Of a DNA stretch of 6,242 nt, positions 1 through 6,010 are shown piece by piece (positions within the stretch are counted from its first letter, which is position 1; the number at the start of each line of letters is the position of its first letter). Source of the stretch: Burkholderiaceae bacterium (GTDB lineage Bacteria; Pseudomonadota; Gammaproteobacteria; Burkholderiales; Burkholderiaceae); contig JASLEM010000401.1 of NCBI GenBank assembly GCA_030151165.1, positions 1-6,242 of the forward strand, written 5' to 3'. The position numbers and the translations under genes are program-made. Under the pieces are notes generated by a model. That model was given only the letters and a program-made list of their open reading frames with translations, was not told where the DNA came from and did not search any database.

Positions 1-573
1 GACGTCAGCATCAACTCGCTGCACCTGACCGACGTCGACATCGGCTACTTCAACTCGGACATGCGCCTGACGCCGCCGCTGCGCCAGGGCAAGGATCGCG
101 ACGCGCTGCGCGCCGGCCTCGCCGACGGCACGATCGACGCGCTCGTCTCCGACCACACGCCGATCGGCAACGACGCCAAGCAGCTCCCGTTCGGCGAGGC
201 CGAGCCCGGCGCGACCGGCCTCGAGCTGCTGCTGAGCCTCGCGCTGAAGTGGGGCACCGAATCGAAGCTGACGCTCGCGCAGGCGCTCGCGCGCGTGACG
301 AGCGAGCCCGTGCGCGTGCTCGGCGACGCGCTCGGCTCGCTGGGCCAGAGCGCGGGCCGGCTGGTCGAGGGCGGCGTCGCCGACATCTGCGTGTTCGACC
401 CCGACGCCGAATGGCAGGTCACGCCCGACGCGCTGCGCAGCCAGGGCAAGCACACGCCGTTCGACGCCGCGTCGACGGGCACGCGCATGCCCGGACGTGT
501 CCGCCACACGCTGGTCGCCGGCACGTTCGCGTACAGCGCCGCGGCCGACGCGCCGGCGTCCGCGGCCGCGTGA
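1..573 (+). CDS. pyrC: Class I dihydroorotase-like protein (PyrC/PyrC'), 3' part; probably non-catalytic
   Basis: The reading frame is open from base 1 and ends at TGA 571-573, giving the last 190 residues of a protein of about 420; the 5' end lies outside the window. It belongs to the amidohydrolase superfamily, class I dihydroorotase branch (pyrimidine synthesis, carbamoyl-aspartate to dihydroorotate). The diagnostic stretch is PPLR (visible residues 25-28) followed by DRDALRAGLADGTIDALVSDH, where D51 matches the catalytic Asp, then GLELLL and a C-terminal KHTPFD segment. Three motifs that are normally conserved are changed: TPHHL reads SINSL (residues 3-7), MNPPLR reads RLTPPLR, and DHAPH reads DHTPI. 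These changes resemble Pseudomonas PyrC', a non-catalytic partner that holds aspartate transcarbamoylase (PyrB) together. pyrB would be expected just upstream. The tail is Ala-rich. The family call is firm; the loss of catalysis is inferred, because the other metal ligands are outside the window. Confidence 0.9.
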   Translation, partial: DVSINSLHLTDVDIGYFNSDMRLTPPLRQGKDRDALRAGLADGTIDALVSDHTPIGNDAKQLPFGEAEPGATGLELLLSLALKWGTESKLTLAQALARVTSEPVRVLGDALGSLGQSAGRLVEGGVADICVFDPDAEWQVTPDALRSQGKHTPFDAASTGTRMPGRVRHTLVAGTFAYSAAADAPASAAA

Positions 574-586
574 GGGCGATCGCGGC

Positions 587-1327
587 GTGAGCGTCCTCCT
601 CGCGCCGTCGCGCCTGGCCGGCGTCGTCGGGCGCGTCTTCCAGGGCCTGTGGCTCGCGGGCGTGCGCATGCCGCGGCTCGACGCGGCCGCCCGCCAGGCG
701 ATCGTGCAGCGCTGGAGCACGCAGATGCTGCGCACGCTGGGCGTCGAGGTGCGCACCACCGGCACGCCGCACGCGGGCGCGGTGCTGTTCGTGGCGAACC
801 ACGTGTCGTGGCTCGACATCCCCGCGCTGCACGCGAGCGCGCCGCAGGCGCGGTTCGTGTCCAAGGCCGCGATCGCGCACTGGCCGCTGCTGGGCAAGCT
901 CGCGCGCGCCGGCGGCACGCTGTTCATCGAGCGCGAGCGCAAGCGCGACGCGCTGCGCGTGGTGCACGAGGTGGCCGACGCGCTGCGCGGCGCCGACGCC
1001 GTCGCCGTGTTCCCCGAAGGCACGACCGGCGCGGGCGACACCGTGCTGCCGTTCCACGCGAACCTGCTGCAGGCCGCGATCGTCACCGGCACGGCCGTGC
1101 AGCCCGTCGTGCTGCGCTACAGCGAGCCGGGGCAGCGCTTCAGCGTCGCGGCGCAGTACATCGGCACGACGACGCTGGTCGAGAGCCTGATGAAGGTCGC
1201 GAAGGCGCGCGGCATCGTCGTGCACGTGGAGTTCCTGCCGCCGGAGATGCCGGCCGAGCTCGACCGTCGCACGCTCGCCGCGACGCTGCACGACCGCATC
1301 GCGGCCCGTCTCGCGCAGGCGAGCTGA
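587..1327 (+). CDS. plsC: 1-acyl-sn-glycerol-3-phosphate acyltransferase (PlsC family)
   Basis: This encodes a 246-residue lysophospholipid acyltransferase, which at the inner membrane transfers an acyl chain to lysophosphatidic acid to make phosphatidic acid. All four family motifs are present: NHVSWLD with the HX4D catalytic pair H72/D77, LFIERER around 112-118, FPEGTTG at 142-148, and VQPVVLRY at 171-178. The N-terminus (about residues 3-26) is mildly hydrophobic and may be a membrane anchor. I chose GTG 587 because it follows the previous stop by 13 bp and gives a normal family length. The frame also runs upstream to an ATG at 497, but that would add 30 Arg/Pro-rich residues inside the preceding gene. 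The ribosome binding site is weak (GAGG at 572-575, 11 bp from GTG), which suggests translational coupling to the dihydroorotase-like gene. Which lysophospholipid it prefers cannot be read from the sequence. Confidence 0.92.
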   Translation: MSVLLAPSRLAGVVGRVFQGLWLAGVRMPRLDAAARQAIVQRWSTQMLRTLGVEVRTTGTPHAGAVLFVANHVSWLDIPALHASAPQARFVSKAAIAHWPLLGKLARAGGTLFIERERKRDALRVVHEVADALRGADAVAVFPEGTTGAGDTVLPFHANLLQAAIVTGTAVQPVVLRYSEPGQRFSVAAQYIGTTTLVESLMKVAKARGIVVHVEFLPPEMPAELDRRTLAATLHDRIAARLAQAS

Positions 1328-1344
1328 GGCGCGGCCACGCGACA

Positions 1345-1358
1345 GCGCCGCCCGGCGC
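1345..1358 (+). terminator. Weak GC hairpin after plsC
   Basis: GCGCC at 1345-1349 pairs with GGCGC at 1354-1358 around a 4-nt loop, 17 bp after the plsC stop, and is followed by GCGGTTTGC rather than a clean T run. It could slow or end transcription before the next gene, but such short GC repeats are common at this base composition, so support is weak. Confidence 0.2.
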
Positions 1359-1394
1359 GCGGTTTGCTCCATTCGACGGCAACAGGAGACCGTC

Positions 1395-1886
1395 ATGAAC
1401 GAATCGAACTCGCAGACCGCGTACGGCGTCTTCAAGCCGGTCGGCCACGTGCTGGCCTCGTTCCCGAGCGAGCGCGACGCGCGCGCCGCGATCGACGCGC
1501 TGGTCGACGCCGGCTTCGCGCCCGACGCCGTCGCGTACTACCCGCCGGAAGACGTGATCGAGCGTGCCGAACGCGACATCAAGAATTCGGGCGTGCTCGC
1601 CAACATCGGCCAGGAGCTGAATCTCGTCAAGCAGCAGCGCGACCTCGCCGAGGAAGGGCATCCGTTCGTGTCGGTGCGCGCGGCGGAGGACGACGAGGCG
1701 CGCCAGGTGGGCGCCATCTGCAGCCGCCACAACGCGGACCGGGCGCAGAAGTTCGGCGCGCTGATCATCGAGGAGCTGATCGAGCCCGGGACGTCGCGCA
1801 AGCAGGCGAAGGAGTCGCCCGACAGCGGCCTCGACGCGCAGACCCACTCGGGCCACGAGGCCGGCACCGGGCCGACGGCGCACTGA
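1395..1886 (+). CDS. Hypothetical soluble protein, possibly related to YflT-like general stress domains
   Basis: A 163-residue protein starting at ATG 1395 behind a clear ribosome binding site (AGGAG 1384-1388, 6 bp spacing), the best in the window. I do not recognise it with certainty. It has no signal peptide or membrane segment. Residues 18-38 (VGHVLASFPSERDARAAIDAL) followed by AGFAPDAVAYYPPEDV look like the beta-alpha-beta start of a ferredoxin-like domain, as in YflT-type heat or general stress proteins. A middle segment (about 56-90) is charged and helical. HPFVSVRAAEDDEARQVGAI reads as a second beta-alpha unit, and RAQKFGALIIEELI as a final strand and helix. The last 28 residues are polar, Gly/His/Ser-rich and probably disordered. 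Codon use matches the neighbours, so recent transfer is not indicated. It could share the plsC transcript, 67 bp downstream of it. The function is unknown and the fold is an inference from residue pattern only. Confidence 0.82.
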   Translation: MNESNSQTAYGVFKPVGHVLASFPSERDARAAIDALVDAGFAPDAVAYYPPEDVIERAERDIKNSGVLANIGQELNLVKQQRDLAEEGHPFVSVRAAEDDEARQVGAICSRHNADRAQKFGALIIEELIEPGTSRKQAKESPDSGLDAQTHSGHEAGTGPTAH

Positions 1887-1895
1887 CATTCGCGC

Positions 1896-1928
1896 GGCGC
1901 GCGTTACGCGTCACGCATCACGCGCGCC
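1896..1928. terminator. Inverted repeat between convergent genes, candidate bidirectional terminator
   Basis: GGCGCGCGT at 1896-1904 is exactly complementary to ACGCGCGCC at 1920-1928, with a 15-nt loop. It occupies most of the 47-bp gap between the hypothetical gene (stop 1884-1886) and the MFS gene (stop 1934-1936 on the other strand). The position between two converging genes suits a shared terminator. Neither strand has a T tract after the stem, so intrinsic termination is uncertain. Confidence 0.35.
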
Positions 1929-1933
1929 CGCGA

Positions 1934-3235
1934 TCAGGCGCGCGTGGCCACCCGGTGCCCGCTCGCGACCGCCTGCGCGGCTGGCGTGCGCTTGAGGCGC
2001 CACGCGACCAGCGCGCAGCCGCCCCACAGCACTGCGAGGAACGCGAGGACGCCGGGCCACGCGCCCGCCGCCCACGCGTGGCCGCCGAGCCAGCCCATCG
2101 AGCTGGCGCCGATGTAGTAAGCCGTGAGGTAGGTCGCGGCGGCGAGCGCCTTCGACTGCCTCGCGATGCGCCCGACCCAGCTGCTGGCGATCGAGTGCGC
2201 GCCGAAGAAGCCGAGCGTGAACAGCGCGACGCCCGCGATCACGAGCGGCAGCGCGTCGGAGATCGTCAGCACGAGGCCGACCGTCGACACCGCGAGCATC
2301 CACGCGAGCACGCGCGACGAGCCGAGCCGGTCGGCGCGCTGGCCGGCCCACGGCGACGAGAACATGCCGACGACGTAGAGCAGGAAGATCGCGCCGATCG
2401 TCGCGTGCGACAGCCCGAACGGCGCCTGGCCGAGGCGGAAGCCGAGGTAGTTGTAGAAGCTGACGAAGCTGCCCATCAGCAGCAGGCCGAGCGCGAACAG
2501 CGGCAGCAGGCCGGGTTCGCGGGCGACGCTGCGCAGGTCGCCGGCGATCGCGCTCGCGTGCAACGCGCGTGGGCGATGGCGGCGCGACGCGGGCAGGCTG
2601 CGCCAGAACTCGAACGCCGCGAGCGCGCCCAGCGCGCCGAGCCCGGCGAAGGCCACGCGCCACGACACCAGGTCGGCCAGCGCGCCGCACACGAGCCGGC
2701 TCGACATCCCGCCTGCCGCGTTGCCCGCGATGATCAGCCCCATCGCCTGGCCGAGCGCGGCCGTCTCCATCTCCTCGGCGAGGTACGCCGATGCCACCGC
2801 CGGCAGCCCCGACAGGCACAGCCCGAGCAGCGCGCGCAACGCGAGCAGCGACGCGTAGTTCGGCGCGACGGCGCACAGCAGGCTGCAGATCGCGCCGAGC
2901 ACGATGGACGCGACCATCACCGGCTTCGGCCCGACGCGCTGCGCGAGCAGCCCGGCCGGGATGAGCCCGACGGCCATCGCGCCGGCGGTGCACGACAGCA
3001 CGCCGCTGGCCTGCGCCGGCGTGAGGCCGAACGCCTGTCCGAACAGCGACAGCAGCGGCTGCGGGCCGTAGAACATCGCGAAGGTGGCGAAGCCGCCGAC
3101 GAACAGCGCCCACTTGGCGGCGCGGTAGTCGCGCGTGCCGGCGGCCAGCGGGGCGGGCAGCGACGCGGGGGCTTCCGTGGCGGTGCCGGGATTGGCCGGC
3201 CGGGCGGTCAGCGCGAGGGCGGTGGGGGACGACAT
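1934..3235 (-). CDS. ynfM: MFS transporter, YnfM-like (12 TM, probable exporter)
   Basis: A 433-residue major facilitator superfamily protein of the inner membrane. Hydrophobic segments alternate with short charged loops as expected for 12 helices, with a longer loop at about 212-240 (WRSLPASRRHRPRAL) separating the two halves. The protein resembles E. coli YnfM along its length, for example GLCLSGLPAVASAYLAEE (138-155), LLMGSFVSFYNYLGFRL (252-268) and GFFGAHSIASSWVG (342-355). The loop 2-3 signature, usually GxxxDRxGRR, reads GLLAQRVGPK (95-104), so its Asp is Gln. The copy in the second half keeps Asp (GQRADRLG, D302). The first 40 residues are Ala/Pro/Thr-rich and cytoplasmic. ATG 3233-3235 is the only convincing start, although the ribosome binding site is poor (GAGC). 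It is transcribed away from an adjacent LysR gene that probably controls it. YnfM-type proteins are presumed proton-driven effluxers; the substrate cannot be inferred. Confidence 0.92.
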   Translation of the reverse strand: MSSPTALALTARPANPGTATEAPASLPAPLAAGTRDYRAAKWALFVGGFATFAMFYGPQPLLSLFGQAFGLTPAQASGVLSCTAGAMAVGLIPAGLLAQRVGPKPVMVASIVLGAICSLLCAVAPNYASLLALRALLGLCLSGLPAVASAYLAEEMETAALGQAMGLIIAGNAAGGMSSRLVCGALADLVSWRVAFAGLGALGALAAFEFWRSLPASRRHRPRALHASAIAGDLRSVAREPGLLPLFALGLLLMGSFVSFYNYLGFRLGQAPFGLSHATIGAIFLLYVVGMFSSPWAGQRADRLGSSRVLAWMLAVSTVGLVLTISDALPLVIAGVALFTLGFFGAHSIASSWVGRIARQSKALAAATYLTAYYIGASSMGWLGGHAWAAGAWPGVLAFLAVLWGGCALVAWRLKRTPAAQAVASGHRVATRA

Positions 3236-3312
3236 CGTTGATTTGCTCGTCGCGGGCGCGCAGGGTGGCGTCGACGGCGGTGGATGTGAAGAGGCGATGA
3301 CGGAAGTCTAGG

Positions 3313-3347
3313 TAATCACCCTGATCCAGTCCAATATATGATTCAGG
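3313..3347. promoter_or_regulatory. Putative LysR-type operator in the divergent intergenic region
   Basis: In the 137 bp between the MFS and lysR starts there is one AT-rich island. It holds ATCA-CCC-TGAT (3315-3325, perfect dyad), CCTGA at 3320-3324 mirrored by TCAGG at 3343-3347, and two near-identical direct copies TGATCCAG (3322-3329) and TGATTCAG (3339-3346), 17 bp apart start to start. LysR regulators typically bind paired dyads of this size next to the promoter of a divergent target and their own promoter. The right-hand element overlaps the -10 box of lysR, consistent with autorepression. No symmetric T-N11-A box was found, so the exact half-sites are uncertain. Confidence 0.42.
3337..3342 (+). 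promoter_or_regulatory. Candidate -10 box for lysR
   Basis: TATGAT matches the sigma-70 -10 consensus at five of six positions and stands in the only AT-rich part of the region. It would start a transcript near 3349, about 24 nt before ATG 3373. No good -35 box lies 16-18 bp upstream, so a regulator may be needed or the call may be wrong. On the opposite strand a weaker pair, TTGGAC and TAGACT separated by 18 bp (between about 3335 and 3306), could serve the MFS gene. Confidence 0.4.
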
Positions 3348-3372
3348 CAGCACTGAGACTTGAAACAGATCA

Positions 3373-4272
3373 ATGGCCTTCGAATTGCGTCACCTGCGCT
3401 ACTTCGTCGCGGTCGCCGAGGAACTGCATTTCACGCGCGCCGCCGAGCGTCTCAACATCGCCCAGCCGCCGCTGAGCCAGCAGATCCGCGCGCTCGAGGG
3501 CGAGCTGGGCGTGGAGCTGTTCGCGCGCACGCGGCGCAGCGTCGCATTGACCGATGCGGGCCAGGCCTTGCTGATCCGTGCGCGCGAGCTGCTCGCGTCG
3601 ACGCTGGCGCTGCCGGACGAGCTGCAGCGCGTCGCGCGCGGCGAGGTCGGGCAGCTGCGCATCGGCTTCTCGTCGACGCTGCCGCTGACCAAGCTGCTGC
3701 GCGACGTCGTCGCCGCGCATCGCCGCACGCATCCGGACGTCGCGCTGCACCTGCGCGAGATGCACACGACGCTGCAGTTTGACGCGCTGCGCCGCGGCGA
3801 GATGGACGTCGGCCTCGTGCGCTACAACGAGCATGCGCCCGAGGGCATCCGGCTCGAGGTGCTGCGGCGCGACCCGCTGCGCCTCGTCGTGCCGTCCGCG
3901 CACCGGTTCGCGCGCCGCAAGTCGGTCGCGATCGCCGAGTGCCGCGACGAGGCCTTCATCGGCTTTCCCGGCAGCGCCGGCACCGGCTCCGCGCCGGTGC
4001 TCAAGCGCCTGTGCGCGCAGGCCGGCTTCGAGCCGCGGATCGCGCAGGAGGCGCGCGAGGCGACGACGCAGATCGGCCTCGTCGCCGCCGGCCTGGGCAT
4101 CGCGGTGCTGCCCGCGCCGCTCGAGGCCGTGCGGATCGACGGCGCGCGCTACGTGCCGCTGGACGGCCCGGACGCGATCCTCGTGATGTCGGCCGCCACG
4201 CGCGCGGACGAGGCGTCGGAGCGCGTGCTCGGGTTCGTGCGCAGGGTCAGCGCGCTGGCGGCGGCGGGCTGA
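3373..4272 (+). CDS. ynfL: LysR-family transcriptional regulator, YnfL-like
   Basis: A 299-residue LysR-type regulator, the usual family length. Residues 4-63 are the winged helix-turn-helix DNA-binding domain (ELRHLRYFVAVAEELHF, then RAAERLNIAQPPLSQQIRALE with the recognition helix at about 30-41). A linker helix follows, then a periplasmic-binding-protein-like effector domain from about residue 88 (GEVGQLRIGFSSTLPL) to the end. It closely resembles E. coli YnfL, whose gene also lies divergently next to an MFS gene, so its first target is probably the adjacent exporter and itself. ATG 3373 fits the family N-terminus exactly; the ribosome binding site is weak (GAAACAG). The stop codon lies in the loop of a strong hairpin shared with the convergent gpmA. 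The effector molecule is unknown. Confidence 0.94.
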   Translation: MAFELRHLRYFVAVAEELHFTRAAERLNIAQPPLSQQIRALEGELGVELFARTRRSVALTDAGQALLIRARELLASTLALPDELQRVARGEVGQLRIGFSSTLPLTKLLRDVVAAHRRTHPDVALHLREMHTTLQFDALRRGEMDVGLVRYNEHAPEGIRLEVLRRDPLRLVVPSAHRFARRKSVAIAECRDEAFIGFPGSAGTGSAPVLKRLCAQAGFEPRIAQEAREATTQIGLVAAGLGIAVLPAPLEAVRIDGARYVPLDGPDAILVMSAATRADEASERVLGFVRRVSALAAAG

Positions 4273-4281
4273 CCCGCCGCC
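4260..4281. terminator. Perfect 9-bp GC hairpin across the lysR stop, candidate bidirectional terminator
   Basis: GGCGGCGGG (4260-4268) and CCCGCCGCC (4273-4281) are perfect complements around CTGA, a 4-nt loop that contains the lysR stop codon. The structure ends 13 bp beyond the gpmA stop on the opposite strand, so it could end transcription from both sides of this 22-bp convergent gap. Only two T residues follow on the + strand and none on the - strand, so it is not a textbook intrinsic terminator. Part of the left arm also encodes the Ala/Gly C-terminus of the regulator. Confidence 0.45.
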
Positions 4282-4294
4282 TTCGGACTCGCCG

Positions 4295-5041
4295 TCAGGC
4301 CTTCTTGCCCTGGTTCGCCACCGCCGCCGCGGCCTTCGCGGCGGCCTCGGCGTCGCCGAGGTAGTAGCTGCGGATCGGCTTGAGGTCGTCGTCGAGTTCG
4401 TAGACGAGCGGGATGCCGTTGGGGATGTTGACGCCCACGATGTCGGCGTCGCCGATGTTGTCGAGGTACTTCACGAGCGCGCGGATCGAGTTGCCGTGCG
4501 CGGCGACGACGATGCGCTGGCCCGACTTGATGGCGGGGGCGAGCACCTCGTTCCAGCACGGCAGCACGCGGGCGACGGTGTCCTTCAGGCACTCGGTGAG
4601 CGGGATTTGCGCGGGGTCGAGCTTCGCGTAGCGCAGGTCCTGGCGCTGGCCGCGCGGGTCGTCGGCCTCGAGCGCGGGCGGCGGCGTGTCGTAGCTGCGG
4701 CGCCAGATCAGCACCTGCTCGTCGCCGTATTCCTTGGCCATGTCAGCCTTGTTGAGGCCTTGCAGGCCACCGTAGTGGCGCTCGTTGAGGCGCCAGTCCT
4801 TCACGACGGGCAGCCAGGTGCGGTCCATGGTGTCGAGGCAGTGCCACAGCGTCCAGATCGCGCGCTTGAGCACGGAGGTGTAGGCGACGTCGAACTCGTA
4901 GCCCGCTTCCTTCAGCAGCTCGCCGGCGGTGCGCGCCTGCGCGACGCCGGTGGGCGTCAGCTCGACGTCCGTCCAGCCGGTGAAGCGGTTCTCGAGGTTC
5001 CAGGTGGATTCGCCGTGGCGGATCAGGACGAGCTTGTGCAT
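4295..5041 (-). CDS. gpmA: 2,3-bisphosphoglycerate-dependent phosphoglycerate mutase
   Basis: A 248-residue cytoplasmic enzyme that interconverts 3- and 2-phosphoglycerate in glycolysis and gluconeogenesis through a phospho-histidine. Key residues are visible: RHGE at 8-11 with H9 the phosphorylated His, R60 in TSVLKRA, E87 in LNERHYG as the proton donor/acceptor, and the second active-site His, H182, in [25 protein letters not shown] and the C-terminal [29 protein letters not shown] tail match E. coli GpmA almost throughout. ATG 5039-5041 is chosen because [11 protein letters not shown] fits the family N-terminus and GAGG lies 8 bp upstream; the frame stays open further upstream by chance. 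It is divergent from the rhodanese gene (129-bp gap) and convergent with lysR. No unusual residues were found. Confidence 0.97.
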   Translation of the reverse strand: MHKLVLIRHGESTWNLENRFTGWTDVELTPTGVAQARTAGELLKEAGYEFDVAYTSVLKRAIWTLWHCLDTMDRTWLPVVKDWRLNERHYGGLQGLNKADMAKEYGDEQVLIWRRSYDTPPPALEADDPRGQRQDLRYAKLDPAQIPLTECLKDTVARVLPCWNEVLAPAIKSGQRIVVAAHGNSIRALVKYLDNIGDADIVGVNIPNGIPLVYELDDDLKPIRSYYLGDAEAAAKAAAAVANQGKKA

Positions 5042-5092
5042 GTGAAAGGCCTCGCGCCGTGTGGCGATGTGGTCGGGGGGAATCGTGAATTC

Positions 5093-5098
5093 TATAAT
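5093..5098 (+). promoter_or_regulatory. Consensus -10 box (TATAAT) for the rhodanese-grxC transcript
   Basis: A perfect TATAAT stands out in very GC-rich DNA, 73 bp before the proposed TTG start. The best-spaced -35 (TGGTCG at 5070-5075, 17 bp) is poor. The opposite strand has an overlapping TAGAAT (5094-5089) that could be the -10 of gpmA. One small AT patch may therefore serve both divergent promoters, making them mutually exclusive. The leader to the rhodanese gene would be about 65 nt. Confidence 0.5.
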
Positions 5099-5170
5099 CC
5101 GACATTCGTCGCGAGCGACCCGGACGTCGTCTCGCGCCGTCTTTCGAATCCCCTCACAGAACGGCCCACC

Positions 5171-5593
5171 TTGTCCTTCTTCACCGACACCACCACGCTG
5201 ATCCTGATCGCCGCCGCGATCATCTCGGGCACGCTGCTGTTCTGGCCGATGTTCACGGGCGCGCGCAGCGCCGGCATCACGACCACCGAGGCCGTGCGCC
5301 TGATCAACCGCGAGAAGGGCGTCGTGATCGACGTCCGCGAGCCGGGCGAGTACGCCGTCTCGCACATCGCGGGCTCGCGCAACGTGCCGCTCGGCCGGCT
5401 CGAGGTCGCGCCGGAGCTGCCCAAGAACAAGGCGCTGCCGGTGATCCTCGTCTGCGCGACGGGCAAGCGCGCCACCGCCGCCGCGAAGGCGCTGGCCGTC
5501 AAGGGCCACACGCGCGCCGTCGTGCTGGGCGGCGGCATCGACGCATGGAAGACGGCCAACCTGCCGATCGAATCGACCAAGGCCGTCGCCTGA
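5171..5593 (+). CDS. Membrane-anchored single-domain rhodanese (YibN-like sulfurtransferase)
   Basis: A 140-residue protein with one N-terminal membrane helix (about residues 8-26, [19 protein letters not shown]) and one rhodanese domain (about 36-135). Visible landmarks are [11 protein letters not shown] (51-61), [10 protein letters not shown] (65-74), the active-site loop CATGKR with C95 as the persulfide-carrying cysteine, and [15 protein letters not shown] at the end. The CxxGxR loop suits sulfur transfer, but the physiological acceptor is not known. With few charged residues before the helix, I cannot say which side the domain faces; YibN homologues are usually drawn with it in the cytoplasm. 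The start is taken as TTG 5171: no ATG or GTG precedes the membrane helix in frame after the promoter, and SFFTDTT fits homologues. No Shine-Dalgarno sequence is evident. It precedes grxC and secB, as yibN does in E. coli. Confidence 0.9.
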   Translation: MSFFTDTTTLILIAAAIISGTLLFWPMFTGARSAGITTTEAVRLINREKGVVIDVREPGEYAVSHIAGSRNVPLGRLEVAPELPKNKALPVILVCATGKRATAAAKALAVKGHTRAVVLGGGIDAWKTANLPIESTKAVA

Positions 5594-5711
5594 CAGGTTC
5601 GAACGCGCCGTGCGCGGCAGTGCGGTAGTTCACGTTGCCGCGTCACGGGTTTGTCATTGCGCGATGCAAGGTTGGCGACAACGCGGGAAAATCGGGACGT
5701 CATCAGTTTTT

Positions 5712-5730
5712 CGCCTCGCTCGACGAGGCG
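5712..5730 (+). promoter_or_regulatory. Hairpin enclosing the likely grxC ribosome binding site
   Basis: CGCCTCG (5712-5718) pairs perfectly with CGAGGCG (5724-5730) around a 5-nt loop. The right arm contains GAGG (5725-5728), the best Shine-Dalgarno candidate for ATG 5738 at 9-bp spacing. If formed in the mRNA, the 7-bp stem would hide this site. It follows a short T run (5706-5711). The pairing is directly visible; a regulatory role is inferred. Confidence 0.4.
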
Positions 5731-5737
5731 CCAGGCC

Positions 5738-5995
5738 ATGAATCCGGTTCGCATGTTCACCACCCAGGTCTGCCCGTACTGCATCCGTGCGAAGCAGTTG
5801 CTCAAGCAGCGCGGCGTCGAGTCCATCGACGAGATCCGCGTCGACCTGAACCCCGCCGAACGCGACGCGATGATCCAGAAGACCGGGCGCCGCACGGTGC
5901 CGCAGATCTTCATCGGCGACACCTGGGTCGGCGGATGCGACGACCTGATCGCGCTCGACCAGAAGGGCGGCCTCGTGCCGCTGCTGACGGCCTGA
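5738..5995 (+). CDS. grxC: Glutaredoxin 3 (GrxC)
   Basis: An 85-residue glutaredoxin, the normal Grx3 size, which reduces protein disulfides and mixed glutathione disulfides in the cytoplasm using glutathione. The dithiol active site CPYC lies at 12-15, the cis-proline loop TVPQIFIG at 53-60 (P55), and the glutathione-binding GGCDDL at 65-70, including the extra Cys67 also found in E. coli Grx3. ATG 5738 gives the expected N-terminus (MNPVRMFTTQVCPYC). A second in-frame ATG at 5753 would cut into the first beta strand, and the longer frame from 5651 adds an unlikely leader. It lies 144 bp after the rhodanese gene, so it may be co-transcribed or have its own promoter; TTGTCA at 5651-5656 is a possible -35 but no matching -10 is convincing. 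Confidence 0.96.
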   Translation: MNPVRMFTTQVCPYCIRAKQLLKQRGVESIDEIRVDLNPAERDAMIQKTGRRTVPQIFIGDTWVGGCDDLIALDQKGGLVPLLTA

Positions 5996-6010
5996 TCCAC
6001 CCGGCGCTGG

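Noticed and set aside
419..1435. Long - strand open frame opposite plsC
   Set aside because: The Arg/His/Ala-rich translation has no recognisable motif, and the + strand frame carries all four PlsC motifs.
1364..3241. A 625-codon open frame on the + strand, running through the hypothetical gene and antisense to the MFS gene
   Set aside because: Its product is almost wholly Arg/Ala/Glu/Gln with no domain. It is the byproduct of a GC-rich gene read on the other strand, where stops are rare. The MFS frame opposite is clearly the real one.
3980..4000. Perfect 8-bp inverted repeat (GCACCGGC / GCCGGTGC, 5-nt loop)
   Set aside because: It lies in the middle of the lysR effector domain, where it encodes a Gly/Thr/Ser-rich stretch; chance pairing is likely in such GC-rich coding DNA.
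5042..5509. Extension of the gpmA frame upstream to give a 404-residue protein
   Set aside because: The extra residues are a shadow of the rhodanese gene, and the internal ATG at 5041 has a good ribosome binding site and matches the family N-terminus.
5607..5618. GCCG-TGCG-CGGC hairpin after the rhodanese stop
   Set aside because: A 4-bp stem without a T tract is too weak to call a terminator.
5651..5682. Small inverted repeats TTGTC/GACAA, TTGC/GCAA and GTTG/CAAC between rhodanese and grxC
   Set aside because: The arms are only 4-5 bp and nested in several incompatible ways; there is no clear promoter or known operator to tie them to.
5092..6000. 302-codon - strand frame opposite the rhodanese and grxC genes
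   Set aside because: Low-complexity Ser/Arg/Thr sequence crossing two well-recognised genes and their gap; no ribosome binding site or family resemblance.
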